Shown: positions 37,722 to 45,959, counted from the first letter of the stretch. The stretch is DNA of 64,000 nt from Streptomyces xanthii (GCF_014621695.1 NZ_CP061281.1:4154001-4218000); one strand, 5' to 3'. The notes: generated by a model not told the origin, from the sequence alone. Numbers and translations are program-made.

Positions 37722-38096
37722 ATGGGTCACGGAGCCGGCACGACCACCAGCGCTACCACGCGCGAGCGCCTCGACACGGTCGGCGTCGCCGACGTGGCCG
37801 CCACCCTCCAGGCCCTGGCGACCCCGTCCCGTCTGCGCATCCTGGCCCGCCTGCAGGAGGGCCCCTGCGCGGTCGGCGACCTGGCCGCGGCCGTCGACAT
37901 GGAGCCCTCCGCCTGCTCCCACCAGCTCCGCCTGCTGCGCAACCTGGGTCTGGTCACGGGTGAGCGCCGGGGCCGCTCCATCGTCTACGCCCTCTACGAC
38001 AACCACGTCTCCGAGCTCCTCGACCAGGCGCTGTACCACGTGGAGCACCTGAGGCTGGGCAAGCACGACGAGCCGGCGGACGCCCGCGAGTCCTGA
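37722..38096 (+). CDS. ArsR/SmtB-family metal sensor, NmtR/CzrA-like
   Basis: A 124-residue winged-helix repressor (VGDLAAAVDMEPSACSHQLR recognition region). The alpha-5 ligand pattern D-x-H-x10-H-x2-H is present as DNHVSELLDQALYHVEH, the site used by CzrA (Zn/Co) and NmtR (Ni/Co). The alpha-3 ELCV(C)D cysteine site of ArsR/CadC is absent. It is divergent from a P1B-4 ATPase with TGAAC-type operator sequences between, so metal-induced derepression of the pump is likely. The ATG is 39 nt from the operator. Confidence 0.92.
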   Translation: MGHGAGTTTSATTRERLDTVGVADVAATLQALATPSRLRILARLQEGPCAVGDLAAAVDMEPSACSHQLRLLRNLGLVTGERRGRSIVYALYDNHVSELLDQALYHVEHLRLGKHDEPADARES

Positions 38097-38225
38097 ACTC
38101 GCCCTTTTCGAGCCTGTTTTCAAGACCCGGTGCCGATTCCTCGGTACCGGGTCTTGGCGTCGCGCCCCGGGGTCCCTACCTTGAGAGCAGAATGTGAGCC
38201 CGGCTCATCTTTAAGGATCTCCCCC

Positions 38226-40295
38226 ATGGTCAACGTTCAGCCTTCGCGCTACAGACTCAGATCCCTCGGCGTGGTCTCCGTGCTCCTCGCCGTGCTGGCG
38301 CTGGTGCTCGCTCCGGGGCCCAGCTCCGCGGCGGAGCCCCACTGGTGGGAGCCGACCGCGCGGCCGGCCCCCGACTCGCAGATCGACGTGACGGGCGAGC
38401 CCTTCAAGGGCACCGACGCCCAGGGCCGGGTCAGGGGCTTCGTCGACGCCCACGACCACATCATGTCCAACGAGGGGTTCGGCGGCCGTCTGATCTGCGG
38501 CAAGCCGTTCTCCGAGCAGGGCGTCGCCGACGCGCTCAAGGACTGCCCCGAGCACTACCCCGACGGCACCTTCGCCGTCTTCGACATGATCACGAAGGGA
38601 GGTGACGGCAAGCACGATCCCGTCGGCTGGCCGACGTTCAAGGACTGGCCCGCCCACGACTCGCTGACCCACCAGCAGAACTACTACGCCTGGATCGAGC
38701 GTGCCTGGCGCGGCGGCCAGCGCGTCCTGGTCAACGACCTCGTCACCAACGGCGTGATCTGCTCGGTCTACTTCTTCAAGGACCGCGGCTGCGACGAGAT
38801 GGACGCCATCCGTCTCGAGGCGAAGAAGACCTACGAGATGCAGGACTTCATCGACAAGCAGTACGGCGGCCCGGGCAAGGGCTGGTTCCGGATCGTCACG
38901 AACAGCGCGCAGGCCCGTGAGGTCGTCGAGCAGGGCAAGCTGGCCGTCGTCCTGGGCGTGGAGACCTCGGAGCCGTTCGGCTGCAAGCAGATCCTCGACG
39001 TCGCCCAGTGCGGCAAGGACGACATCGACCGCGGCCTGGACGAGCTGAAGAAGCTCGGCGTCAGCAGCATGTTCCTGTGCCACAAGTTCGACAACGCCCT
39101 GTGCGGCGTGCGCTACGACTCCGGCGCGCTCGGCACGGCCATCAACGTGGGCCAGTTCCTGTCGACCGGCACCTACTGGAAGACGGAGGACTGCAAGGGC
39201 CCGCAGCACGACAACCCCATCGGCAACGCCCCGGCCCCCGAGGCGGAGAAGCGGCTGCCCGAGGGCGAGGAGGTCCCGACCTACGAGTCGGGCGCCCAGT
39301 GCAACACCCGCGGTCTCACCGACCTCGGCGCCTACGCGGTGCGCGGCATGATGAAGCGCAACATGATGCTCGAACTCGACCACATGAGCGTCAAGGCCGT
39401 GGGCCAGTCCCTCGACATCCTCGAGTCCGAGGCGTACCCGGGCGTCATCTCCTCGCACAGCTGGATGGACCTGGGCTGGACCGAACGCCTCTACAAGCTC
39501 GGCGGGTTCGCCGCGCAGTACATGGGCGGCTCCCAGGGCTTCGTCGGGGAGGCCGCGCGCACCAAGGACCTGCGTGAGAAGTACAAGGTCGGATACGGCT
39601 ACGGCACCGACATGAACGGCGTCGGCGGCTGGCCGGCCCCGCGCGGCAAGGACGCCCCGAACCCGGTGACGTACCCGTTCCGCAGCTTCGACGGCGGCTC
39701 GGTGATCGACAAGCAGACCACCGGCGAGCGCACCTGGGACTTCAACACCGACGGCGGCGCGCACTACGGCATGGTCCCGGACTGGATCCAGGACATCCGC
39801 AACGTCGGTGGCGAGGAGGTCGTCAAGGACCTCTTCACGGGTGCCGAGTCCTATCTGCGGATGTGGGCGAACACCGAGAAGTACGCGCCCGGGAAGAACC
39901 TCGCGACGGCCGGCGTCGGCGCCTGGGCGTCCTCGTCGGAGTGGTGGAACCCGTTCGAGAGCTTCCAGCCCGGCCGGGCGGTGGACGGCGACAACTCCAC
40001 CCGCTGGGCCAGCGAGTGGAACGACGACCAGTGGCTGCGGATCGACCTCGGGTCCCCGCAGCAGGTCGGCCGCGTCACCCTCGACTGGGAGAAGGCGTAC
40101 GGGAAGTCGTACCGGATCGAGCTGTCCACGGACCGCGAGAACTGGACGACGGCGTGGTCCACGACCGCCGGTGACGGCGGCTTCGACACGGCACGGTTCG
40201 ACAGAACAGAGGCCCGCTACGTACGGATCAAGGGCCTCGAACGCGGCACGCAGTGGGGCTACTCGCTGAAGGAGGTCGGCGTCTACACCGGCTGA
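38226..40295 (+). CDS. Secreted dipeptidase-like amidohydrolase with F5/8 type C domain
   Basis: A 689-residue exported protein. A signal peptide covers about 1-36 (SVLLAVLALVLAPGPSSAA). The amidohydrolase/renal-dipeptidase-like barrel has HDH (H76, H78 in FVDAHDHIM), VVLGVETSEPFG, LELDHMS, VISSHSWMD and GTDMNGVGGW. About 130 C-terminal residues form an F5/8 type C (discoidin, CBM32-like) domain, with VDGDNSTRWASEWNDDQWLR and RVTLDWEKAYGKSYRIELS. It probably binds a polysaccharide and hydrolyses a peptide or amide outside the cell. AAGGA precedes the ATG. It overlaps the convergent TetR gene by 13 nt. Confidence 0.85.
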   Translation: MVNVQPSRYRLRSLGVVSVLLAVLALVLAPGPSSAAEPHWWEPTARPAPDSQIDVTGEPFKGTDAQGRVRGFVDAHDHIMSNEGFGGRLICGKPFSEQGVADALKDCPEHYPDGTFAVFDMITKGGDGKHDPVGWPTFKDWPAHDSLTHQQNYYAWIERAWRGGQRVLVNDLVTNGVICSVYFFKDRGCDEMDAIRLEAKKTYEMQDFIDKQYGGPGKGWFRIVTNSAQAREVVEQGKLAVVLGVETSEPFGCKQILDVAQCGKDDIDRGLDELKKLGVSSMFLCHKFDNALCGVRYDSGALGTAINVGQFLSTGTYWKTEDCKGPQHDNPIGNAPAPEAEKRLPEGEEVPTYESGAQCNTRGLTDLGAYAVRGMMKRNMMLELDHMSVKAVGQSLDILESEAYPGVISSHSWMDLGWTERLYKLGGFAAQYMGGSQGFVGEAARTKDLREKYKVGYGYGTDMNGVGGWPAPRGKDAPNPVTYPFRSFDGGSVIDKQTTGERTWDFNTDGGAHYGMVPDWIQDIRNVGGEEVVKDLFTGAESYLRMWANTEKYAPGKNLATAGVGAWASSSEWWNPFESFQPGRAVDGDNSTRWASEWNDDQWLRIDLGSPQQVGRVTLDWEKAYGKSYRIELSTDRENWTTAWSTTAGDGGFDTARFDRTEARYVRIKGLERGTQWGYSLKEVGVYTG

Positions 40296-40918
40296 GGCAC
40301 GATCCGGTCGCCGAGATAGCAGTTGAGGACGCGCTTGCACTCGGTGATCAGCCGGGGGTCGCCCTGCGGGTCGGTGCGGAAGGCGAGTTGCAGCACGCCG
40401 TCCGCGCACTCCAGGGCGACCCGCACGGCGATGTCCAGCTCGTCGTCGTCCGGGACGCCGGTCAGCGCGCCGGTCAGGGCGCGCAGCCGCCCGGCGACCG
40501 CGGTGTTGTTGTCCCGCGTCGGCTCCAGGACGTGGTCCTGGCCCACCGCGCCGAAGTCCACGACACCGAACCCGGTGATGGTGCGGCGCATCGCGACGAA
40601 CTCTTCGACGGTCACGTCCACGATGCCCGCGATGCCGTCGGGCGCCTCGCGCTCCAGCCGGTCGGTGACCCGGGCCAGGAACAGCTCCAGGTTGCGGGCG
40701 GCGAGCGCGCCGATCAGCCCCTCCCGGTCGGAGAAGAACTGGTAGAGCGTGCCGATCGGCACCTCGGCCCGGCGGGCCACCTCCTTGGTGGTCAGCGCGG
40801 CGTAGCCGACCTCGTCGAGGATCTCGGCACAGGCGTCCAGCAGCCGTTCGAAGCGCTCGACGCTGCGCTTCTGGACCGGCAGCCGGCGCAACGTCCCTGC
40901 AGTGCGGTCTTGATTCAC
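40283..40918 (-). CDS. TetR-family transcriptional regulator
   Basis: A 211-residue TetR protein with HTH segments ERLLDACAEILDEVGYAALT and KEVARRAEVPIGTLYQFFSD. Start is GTG. It is divergent from a GH1 beta-glucosidase, with an imperfect palindrome between, and so is a candidate regulator of that gene. TetR control of a beta-glucosidase is less common than LacI control, so the link is inference. Confidence 0.92.
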   Translation of the reverse strand: MNQDRTAGTLRRLPVQKRSVERFERLLDACAEILDEVGYAALTTKEVARRAEVPIGTLYQFFSDREGLIGALAARNLELFLARVTDRLEREAPDGIAGIVDVTVEEFVAMRRTITGFGVVDFGAVGQDHVLEPTRDNNTAVAGRLRALTGALTGVPDDDELDIAVRVALECADGVLQLAFRTDPQGDPRLITECKRVLNCYLGDRIVPQPV

Positions 40919-40945
40919 GCTTCCATCATCCCACCGAGGCGATTA

Positions 40946-40964
40946 ACGTGAGTACTGCTCATGT
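40946..40964. promoter_or_regulatory. Candidate TetR operator between regulator and beta-glucosidase
   Basis: A 19-bp imperfect palindrome, ACGTGAGTACTGCTCATGT, with TGAG/CTCA arms lies 27 nt upstream of the TetR GTG and 21 nt before the glucosidase GTG. Confidence 0.5.
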
Positions 40965-40985
40965 TTCGAGAGTTGGGGGTCGGCC

Positions 40986-42311
40986 GTGCAACTGGATCTG
41001 GACCATCTTCCGAAGGACTTCGTCTGGGGCGCTTCGACGGCGTCGTACCAGATCGAGGGCGCCGTGGAGGAGGACGGGCGCGGCCCGTCGGTGTGGGACA
41101 CCTTCACCGCCCGCCCCGGCACGGTCCGCGACGGGCACACCGGCGCGGTGGCCTGCGACCACTATCACCGGTACGAGGAGGACCTCGCCCTGATGGCCGA
41201 GGCGGGCCTCACCGGCTACCGCTTCTCGATCGCGTGGCCCCGCGTCCTGCCCACCGGCACCGGCCAGGTCAACGCCCGGGGCCTGGACTTCTACGACCGC
41301 CTGGTCGACGGCCTGCTCGCCCGTGGCATCGAACCCGTCCCGACCCTCTTCCACTGGGACCTCCCGCAGGCCCTGGAGGACGAGGGCGGCTGGACGAACC
41401 GCGACACGGCCCACCGCTTCGCCGAGTACACCGCGATCGTCGCCGACCGGCTCGGCGACCGCGTCCACCGATGGATCACCCTCAACGAGCCGTTCGTCCA
41501 CATGGTCTGGGGCTACGGCCTGGGCGTCCACGCCCCCGGCCGCGCCCTGTTCCTGGACGCCCTCCCGGTGGCCCACCACCAACTCCTCGCCCACGGACTG
41601 GCGTCGGGGGAGCTCCGCTCGCGCGGCCTGGAGGTGATGATCGCCAACAACTGCACCCCGGTCTGGCCGGCCTCGGACTCGGCCGGGGACCGCGCGGCCG
41701 CCGACGCCTACGACACCCTGCACAACCGCCTCTTCAACGACCCGCTCCTGAAGGGCACCTACCCCGACCTGTCGGCCTACGGAGCCGACGCCACCCTCGG
41801 CGGCTCGGTGAAGGACGGCGACCTCGACCTGATCTCGGCCCCCCTGGACGCCCTGGGCATCAACTACTACAACCCGACCCGCATCCAGGCGCCGACGTCC
41901 GAGGGCCTGCCCTTCGAAGAGGCCCCCATCGAGGGCTACCGCCGCACGGCCTTCGACTGGCCGGTGGTCCCCGACGGCCTGCGCGAACTGCTGGTCACCC
42001 TGAAGGACCGCTACCCCGCCCTCCCCCCGGTCCACATCACGGAGAACGGCTGCTCCACCGACGGTGCGATCCACGACCCGGACCGCATCGACTACCTGGC
42101 GACCCACCTCCAGGCGGTCGACGCGGCGATCGCCCAGGGCGTGGACGTACGCGGCTACTTCACCTGGACCCTGCTGGACAACTTCGAATGGGCGGAGGGC
42201 TACCACCAGCGCTTCGGCCTGGTCCACGTGGACCACGAGACCCAGCTCCGCACCCCGAGGTCGTCCTTCACCTGGTACCGGGACCTGATCAGGGCGCAGC
42301 GCCGGGGCTGA
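40986..42311 (+). CDS. GH1 family beta-glucosidase
   Basis: A 441-residue glycoside hydrolase family 1 enzyme. The N-terminal signature is FVWGASTASYQIEGA, the acid/base Glu is in WITLNEPFVH, the nucleophile Glu is in VHITENGCSTDG, and the aglycone region YFTWTLLDNFEWAEGY is present. No signal peptide, so it is intracellular and acts on imported cellobiose-type sugars by retaining hydrolysis. Start is GTG. No sugar ABC genes are adjacent. Confidence 0.96.
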   Translation: MQLDLDHLPKDFVWGASTASYQIEGAVEEDGRGPSVWDTFTARPGTVRDGHTGAVACDHYHRYEEDLALMAEAGLTGYRFSIAWPRVLPTGTGQVNARGLDFYDRLVDGLLARGIEPVPTLFHWDLPQALEDEGGWTNRDTAHRFAEYTAIVADRLGDRVHRWITLNEPFVHMVWGYGLGVHAPGRALFLDALPVAHHQLLAHGLASGELRSRGLEVMIANNCTPVWPASDSAGDRAAADAYDTLHNRLFNDPLLKGTYPDLSAYGADATLGGSVKDGDLDLISAPLDALGINYYNPTRIQAPTSEGLPFEEAPIEGYRRTAFDWPVVPDGLRELLVTLKDRYPALPPVHITENGCSTDGAIHDPDRIDYLATHLQAVDAAIAQGVDVRGYFTWTLLDNFEWAEGYHQRFGLVHVDHETQLRTPRSSFTWYRDLIRAQRRG

Positions 42312-42338
42312 GCCCTCAGTCCGGAGACACCGCCGAGC

Positions 42339-42728
42339 TCACCCGCACCGCTCGGCGGTGACGAGGTACCCGACGAAGCCGACCCCCGGCCGTGCCTTCG
42401 CCCACCCGTCCGCCTCCCCGTCCACCGGCACCAGCTCGGCCGTGCCCGGGACGGGGTGGTAGACGTTCGTCGTGCCGTCGGCGGGAAGCTCGTACCGGCA
42501 GTGCACCTCCGTGACGGTCAGCACCCGCAGCCGGCTCGGCGCCGGGTGCTCCTCCGGCCCGTGATGCTCCTCGCGGAAGCCGATCCCTCCGGCCCGCTCC
42601 TCACCGAGGACATCGGCGTAGTCCGCCGGATCGGCCTCCTCCAGGCCCCAGGAGACGACGTCCCCCGGCCCGAAGCTGTCGCCGCAGCACTGCATCTGCC
42701 AGTCGTCGACCCAGATCGTCACCGTCAT
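42339..42728 (-). CDS. Hypothetical protein, DUF6578-like
   Basis: A 129-residue soluble protein beginning MTVTIWVDDWQMQCCGDSF, with WGLEEADPADYADVLG in the middle and a basic tail ending FVGYLVTAERCG. It resembles DUF6578, but this is from memory. The closely spaced cysteines (C14, C15) might bind metal. ATG start; it is convergent with the beta-glucosidase gene. The function is unknown. Confidence 0.65.
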   Translation of the reverse strand: MTVTIWVDDWQMQCCGDSFGPGDVVSWGLEEADPADYADVLGEERAGGIGFREEHHGPEEHPAPSRLRVLTVTEVHCRYELPADGTTNVYHPVPGTAELVPVDGEADGWAKARPGVGFVGYLVTAERCG

Positions 42729-42787
42729 GGAGTCAGTGTCCGCCCGGCGCGGCCCGATCGCAGGGGCGCCCCGGTAACGTCGCCCGC

Positions 42788-43135
42788 ATGATCAACGGCG
42801 CCCACGTCATCCTCTACAGCCGCGACGCCGCAGCGGACCGGGCCTTCCTGCGCGACGTCCTCGGGTACGCGTACGTCGACGCGGGGGAAGGCTGGCTCGT
42901 CTTCCGGCTGCCGCCCGCCGAGGCCGCGGTCCACCCCGCCGACAGCCCCGCGCACGAGCTGTACCTGATGTGCGACGACATCACGGCGACGTTCGCCGAA
43001 CTCACCGCGAAGGGCGTCGAGTTCACCGAACCCGTCACCGACGCCGGCTGGGGCGTGAAGACCACCCTCCGCCTCCCCGGCGGCGGCGACCTGGGGCTCT
43101 ATCAGCCACGCCACGCGACGGCGCACGACCTCTGA
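42788..43135 (+). CDS. VOC-superfamily protein (glyoxalase-like)
   Basis: A 115-residue vicinal-oxygen-chelate fold protein. HVILYSRDAAADRAFLRDVLG is the classic beta-alpha-beta start. ELYLMCDDITATFAELTAKG, FTEPVTDAGWGVKTTLRLPG and DLGLYQPRH complete the fold. Potential metal ligands are H6, E/H57 and a C-terminal residue. The family includes glyoxalases, dioxygenases and antibiotic-binding proteins; no specific role is indicated. Confidence 0.88.
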   Translation: MINGAHVILYSRDAAADRAFLRDVLGYAYVDAGEGWLVFRLPPAEAAVHPADSPAHELYLMCDDITATFAELTAKGVEFTEPVTDAGWGVKTTLRLPGGGDLGLYQPRHATAHDL

Positions 43136-43220
43136 ACGGACCCGGCGCCCAGGGCTGGGAACCGCGCCCCCGCGATGGGAGGATCACCGCGCTGCCGCGC
43201 CGTACCCGAGGGGGCCCGAG

Positions 43221-43682
43221 GTGCCGTCCACCGAGCTCAAGCACCGGTTCGAGATCGCCGCGCCGCCCGAGAGGGTCTTCGCGCACCTGGCCGAACCGTC
43301 GAACTACATAGGCCTGTCCCCGCTCCTGGTCGCCGTCCGGGACGTGCACCGCACGGAGACGGACGGGACCCTGCACTACACGGCCGTGGAACGCTTCCGC
43401 TTCCTCGGCGTCCTCACGCACGACAACATCATCGGCGTCACGCTCGTCGCCGCCCCCGAGCGGCTCCCGGCCCGGGCCGAGATCACCGGCGAGGTCCGCA
43501 GCCCCGCCCGGGTCCGCATGAGCTACCGCTTCACCATCGACCGCCACGCGTCCGGCAGCGTCGTCACCGACACCCTGCACCTGAGGACACCCCCGGGCCT
43601 GCTCCGCTTCGCGGCCTCCCAGGCGGGCGCGGTCCAGCAGAACCGCGCCCGCGTCCTCACGGCCCGCCTGTCCGGCGCCTAG
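43221..43682 (+). CDS. SRPBCC (START-like) family protein
   Basis: A 153-residue helix-grip protein. ELKHRFEIAAPPERVFAHLAE is the typical opening, with YIGLSPLLVAVRDV and ARVRMSYRFTIDRHASGSVV as strands and a long C-terminal helix (RFAASQAGAVQQNRARVLTA). The family binds hydrophobic ligands or acts as cyclase/aromatase; nothing here fixes the ligand. Start is GTG. Its stop directly abuts the convergent thioesterase stop. Confidence 0.82.
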   Translation: MPSTELKHRFEIAAPPERVFAHLAEPSNYIGLSPLLVAVRDVHRTETDGTLHYTAVERFRFLGVLTHDNIIGVTLVAAPERLPARAEITGEVRSPARVRMSYRFTIDRHASGSVVTDTLHLRTPPGLLRFAASQAGAVQQNRARVLTARLSGA

Positions 43683-44123
43683 TCAGTCGCCGGAGCCGGG
43701 AACACCTGCGCCCGCCCCCGCCGCGACGATCGTGCCCTGCGCCGTCGCGACGAGCCGCTCCTCGCCGTCCTGCTCCATGTAGATCAGGCACTGGCACACG
43801 GCCTGCCGCCGCGTGGTCACCAGGGACGTGGCCCGCGCGATGACGACGTCACCGGTGGCCGGCCTGCAGTAGTTGATCTTGTACTCGGCGGTGAGGGCGT
43901 CGCCCCCGAGCGCGAGCCCGCCCGCGAACGTGAGCGCGTTGTCGGCGAGATAACTGAGCACCCCGCCGTGCACGAACCCGTGCTGCTGCTGGAGCTCGGG
44001 CCGGTTCTCGACACGGATCTCCGCGGAGTCGCGCCCGACCGCCGTCAGCTCGGCCCCGATGAATCCGCTGAACGGCTGCGCCTTGAAGACGGCTTGAGCG
44101 AAGGCGGTCAGATCCTGCGTCAT
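43683..44123 (-). CDS. PaaI-type hotdog-fold thioesterase
   Basis: A 146-residue single-hotdog thioesterase. The HGGVLSYLADNALTFAGG segment carries the PaaI-family HGG(x)3-D signature, with SAEIRVENRPELQQQHGFVH before it and YKINYCRPATGDVVIARA after. It hydrolyses acyl-CoA or aryl-CoA thioesters. The ATG of MTQDLTAFAQ was chosen. It is the last chromosomal gene before the tRNA-Pro remnant. Confidence 0.9.
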   Translation of the reverse strand: MTQDLTAFAQAVFKAQPFSGFIGAELTAVGRDSAEIRVENRPELQQQHGFVHGGVLSYLADNALTFAGGLALGGDALTAEYKINYCRPATGDVVIARATSLVTTRRQAVCQCLIYMEQDGEERLVATAQGTIVAAGAGAGVPGSGD

Positions 44124-44230
44124 GGCGGTGTCCCGTCCCGTCCGATGAACTGAATCAACGTTCAGGTCATGGTACGAGCGGGGCGACGGCCTCACAAGGC
44201 TGTTCGGGATCCCCGCCCCGGAAACGCAGG

Positions 44231-44264
44231 AAGGGCCTGACCCGCTTTCGCGGATCAGGCCCTT
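44231..44264 (-). terminator. Hairpin terminator after tRNA-Pro
   Basis: AAGGGCCTGACCCGC and GCGGATCAGGCCCTT pair across TTTC with one mismatch. It lies 18 nt beyond the tRNA-Pro 3' end on the minus strand, as expected for the original tRNA transcription unit. Confidence 0.85.
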
Positions 44265-44282
44265 GACCTGGTCTTACGGCTG

Positions 44283-44324
44283 TCGGGGTGGCGGGATTTG
44301 AACCCACGACCTCTTCGTCCCGAA
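44283..44324 (-). other. tRNA-Pro 3' remnant: attachment-site scar of an integrated element
   Basis: Only 42 nt of a tRNA-Pro remain: anticodon loop UUCGGGA (anticodon CGG, 44318-44324), 3' anticodon stem CGAAG, variable region, an intact T-arm (GTGGGTTCAAATCCCGC) and acceptor CACCCCG plus A. Immediately upstream, TGAGG on the + strand replaces the expected CGAAG, so the D-arm and 5' acceptor are missing. Integrases of the pSAM2 type use exactly this anticodon-loop-to-3'-end segment. The left side is chromosome and the right side is the element; the rebuilt tRNA should be beyond 64 kb. Confidence 0.85.
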
Positions 44325-44429
44325 TGAGGTTCGGGCGTGATCGTCACCGGTTGGTTTGCTGTTTTGCCTGGTCAGAGCGCGGTAGTGGGGCGGCGTCAGC
44401 CGGTGTCGCCGGGGCTCGGGGTGCGGGTC

Positions 44430-44449
44430 GGCTCCCAGATGGCTCCCAG
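44430..44449. repeat. Direct repeat GGCTCCCAG x2, candidate integrase arm sites
   Basis: Two copies of GGCTCCCAG (44430-44438, 44441-44449) spaced 11 nt apart lie about 110 nt inside the tRNA remnant. Paired short repeats at this distance are typical of arm-type binding sites for tyrosine integrases. No integrase gene is adjacent, so this is tentative. Confidence 0.4.
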
Positions 44450-44492
44450 GACGGGAAACCCCGGCAAGCAGGGGCGGGCACTTTCCTGGGCG

Positions 44493-45011
44493 TCAGGTCC
44501 CTACGGGGGCAGGTCCGCCTTCCGACTCCCATGCGGCTTCTCCGTCGACGCCGTTCTCGGTGAGTGCCAGGAGGCGTGGGGCGGACAGCGGGTTCTCGGG
44601 GTCTGCGGCGGCTCGCAGCAGGCGAGTGGCCGTGCCGGGCGGCTCGTCGGGTGGGATCACGAGCAGTTCCCAGCGCCCCAGTGAGCCGCAGTCCACGGTG
44701 ATCGCGTGTTCTTCCGTGGCGAGGAGGGTCTCGGCCACCGCGATCACCTGATGGGGTGCCATGACGGTCCCCGGGGCGTCGGGCCAGGACGCGGCGTCCA
44801 CGGTGACTCCGGTGACGGCGCCCGCGTCCGGGTTCAACATGCCGACGAGTGCGGGCAGTTCGAGTTCCAGCGCGTCGCAGCGCGGCCACCACGCCCCGTC
44901 CAGCGGACCGTGGCTGGCTTCGGGCGTGAGCTTGAGTCGGGGCAGCGGCATCTCGTACGCGTCGATGCCGTCGGGTGGCGTGACCCGGTCGGGCGCTGTG
45001 CTGTCATCCAT
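44493..45011 (-). CDS. DUF5994-like protein (paralog 1)
   Basis: A 172-residue protein with the family hallmark PLDGAWWPRCDALELELPAL, then a Walker-less alpha/beta body (VTGVTVDAASWPD, GRWELLVIPPDEPPGTATRL). The more usual PRSRDL after GAWWP has diverged to PRCDAL, making it the most divergent of four paralogs within 6.5 kb. The start is the ATG of MDDSTAPDRV; the longer frame runs to 45113. Its function is unknown; relatives are common in Streptomyces, in my recollection often near stress-response genes. Confidence 0.72.
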   Translation of the reverse strand: MDDSTAPDRVTPPDGIDAYEMPLPRLKLTPEASHGPLDGAWWPRCDALELELPALVGMLNPDAGAVTGVTVDAASWPDAPGTVMAPHQVIAVAETLLATEEHAITVDCGSLGRWELLVIPPDEPPGTATRLLRAAADPENPLSAPRLLALTENGVDGEAAWESEGGPAPVGT

Positions 45012-45125
45012 TGTCGTGATCCCGTCCCGGACGGCTCCCAGCTGCCCGCATCGGTCATTCATCAAGACCGGGCCGCTCTTGCGGCCTGCCTGAATGCTCC
45101 CTGTGTCCACCAATTTACGCTCGGT

Positions 45126-45314
45126 TCACGCGGTGTGCTCCGGGTCCTTCGCCGCTCGGTTCCGGCGACGCCCGCGGCGGCCGAGGCCGGGCAGTGGGGC
45201 ACTGAAGCGATACGACGTCATCCGGACGGCGTGCTGGGCATTCAGCAGGTGGATCAGGACCACGCCGATGATGATCATGGCTGCGATCACCGCGAGGGCG
45301 ACGAGGGTCTCCAT
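45126..45314 (-). CDS. Small single-pass membrane protein (copy 1)
   Basis: 62 residues: METLVALAVIAAMIIIGVVL forms one helix, followed by IHLLNAQHAVR and a basic tail. It is clearly paralogous to the 69-residue protein at 50246 (METLIALAAVALLIVLGTRL, IHRLNAQHDAR). In both loci it starts 4 nt after a DUF5994 gene, so the pair is a duplicated two-gene operon. AGGTGACCCC precedes the ATG. The function is unknown. Confidence 0.75.
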   Translation of the reverse strand: METLVALAVIAAMIIIGVVLIHLLNAQHAVRMTSYRFSAPLPGLGRRGRRRNRAAKDPEHTA

Positions 45315-45318
45315 GGGG

Positions 45319-45813
45319 TCACCTCCACATGCTGCGCGGCAGCGGGAGCACGCGTGCCCCGACGACGGGGCTGAGCGGCGCAGATGGCTTGAGCCCCTCT
45401 TGTGCGGCGGTTCCCCGGGTGCCGTGTCTGTCCGTGATCTCGGTGCCGGGGACCGAGGCCATCATGAGGTCTGCCGACGCGGCCGCGGTCTCGGGCGGCA
45501 CCACCAGGAGGTCGCACCGGCCGAGGCCGTAGGAGCGCAGGACGATGAGGTCGGGGTCCTGTCCGGTGAACCAGGCGAGGTGAACGGTGTGGCCCATGGC
45601 GATGATCTCGCGAGGGCCCCTGTGCCAGCGTGCGGGGCCGACAGTGATGCGGGTGACGGGCCCGCAGCGTTCCTCCATGGCGTCCACCAGAGCCGGCAGT
45701 TCGGTGGCGAGGTCACGTGAGAACGGCCACCAGGCGCCGTCCAGCAGGCCGGGCAGGGGACGCCTCCTCGTGAGGGTGAGGCGCGCCGGGCGGGAGGGAG
45801 TGGTTGCGGTCAT
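45319..45813 (-). CDS. DUF5994-like protein (paralog 2)
   Basis: 164 residues with LLDGAWWPFSRDLATELPAL as the central signature, then VTRITVGPARWHRGPREIIA, LAWFTGQDPDLIVLRSYGLG and LLVVPPETAAASADLMM. It is followed 4 nt later by a tiny membrane protein, the same arrangement as at 50246-51014. The 5' region carries the shared GGAGTA direct-repeat element 88 nt upstream of the ATG. No enzymatic motif is seen. Confidence 0.8.
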   Translation of the reverse strand: MTATTPSRPARLTLTRRRPLPGLLDGAWWPFSRDLATELPALVDAMEERCGPVTRITVGPARWHRGPREIIAMGHTVHLAWFTGQDPDLIVLRSYGLGRCDLLVVPPETAAASADLMMASVPGTEITDRHGTRGTAAQEGLKPSAPLSPVVGARVLPLPRSMWR

Positions 45814-45900
45814 GAGGTCGGCCTGTCCCTGGGGCGTCGACCGAGCGGCCCAGCGTCGTGAGCGCCGGGAACGGCGTCGGCATGGGTGCAGGTGCGCGAA

Positions 45901-45927
45901 TTACTCCCGGTGTCTTCACCGTACTCC
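45901..45927 (-). promoter_or_regulatory. GGAGTA-N14-GGAGTA element (site a)
   Basis: On the minus strand GGAGTACGGTGAAGACACCG is followed directly by GGAGTAA. The two GGAGTA half-sites are 20 nt apart. The element and about 50 nt downstream are conserved with site b at 51104. Confidence 0.65.
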
Positions 45928-45959
45928 GGCCTGCGGCCGATCGGGTGTTTCGAGCCGGG

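Noticed and set aside
44283..44340. Complete tRNA-Pro gene
   Set aside because: The 5' acceptor, D-arm and 5' anticodon stem are absent; the sequence upstream cannot pair, so it is a remnant, not a functional tRNA.
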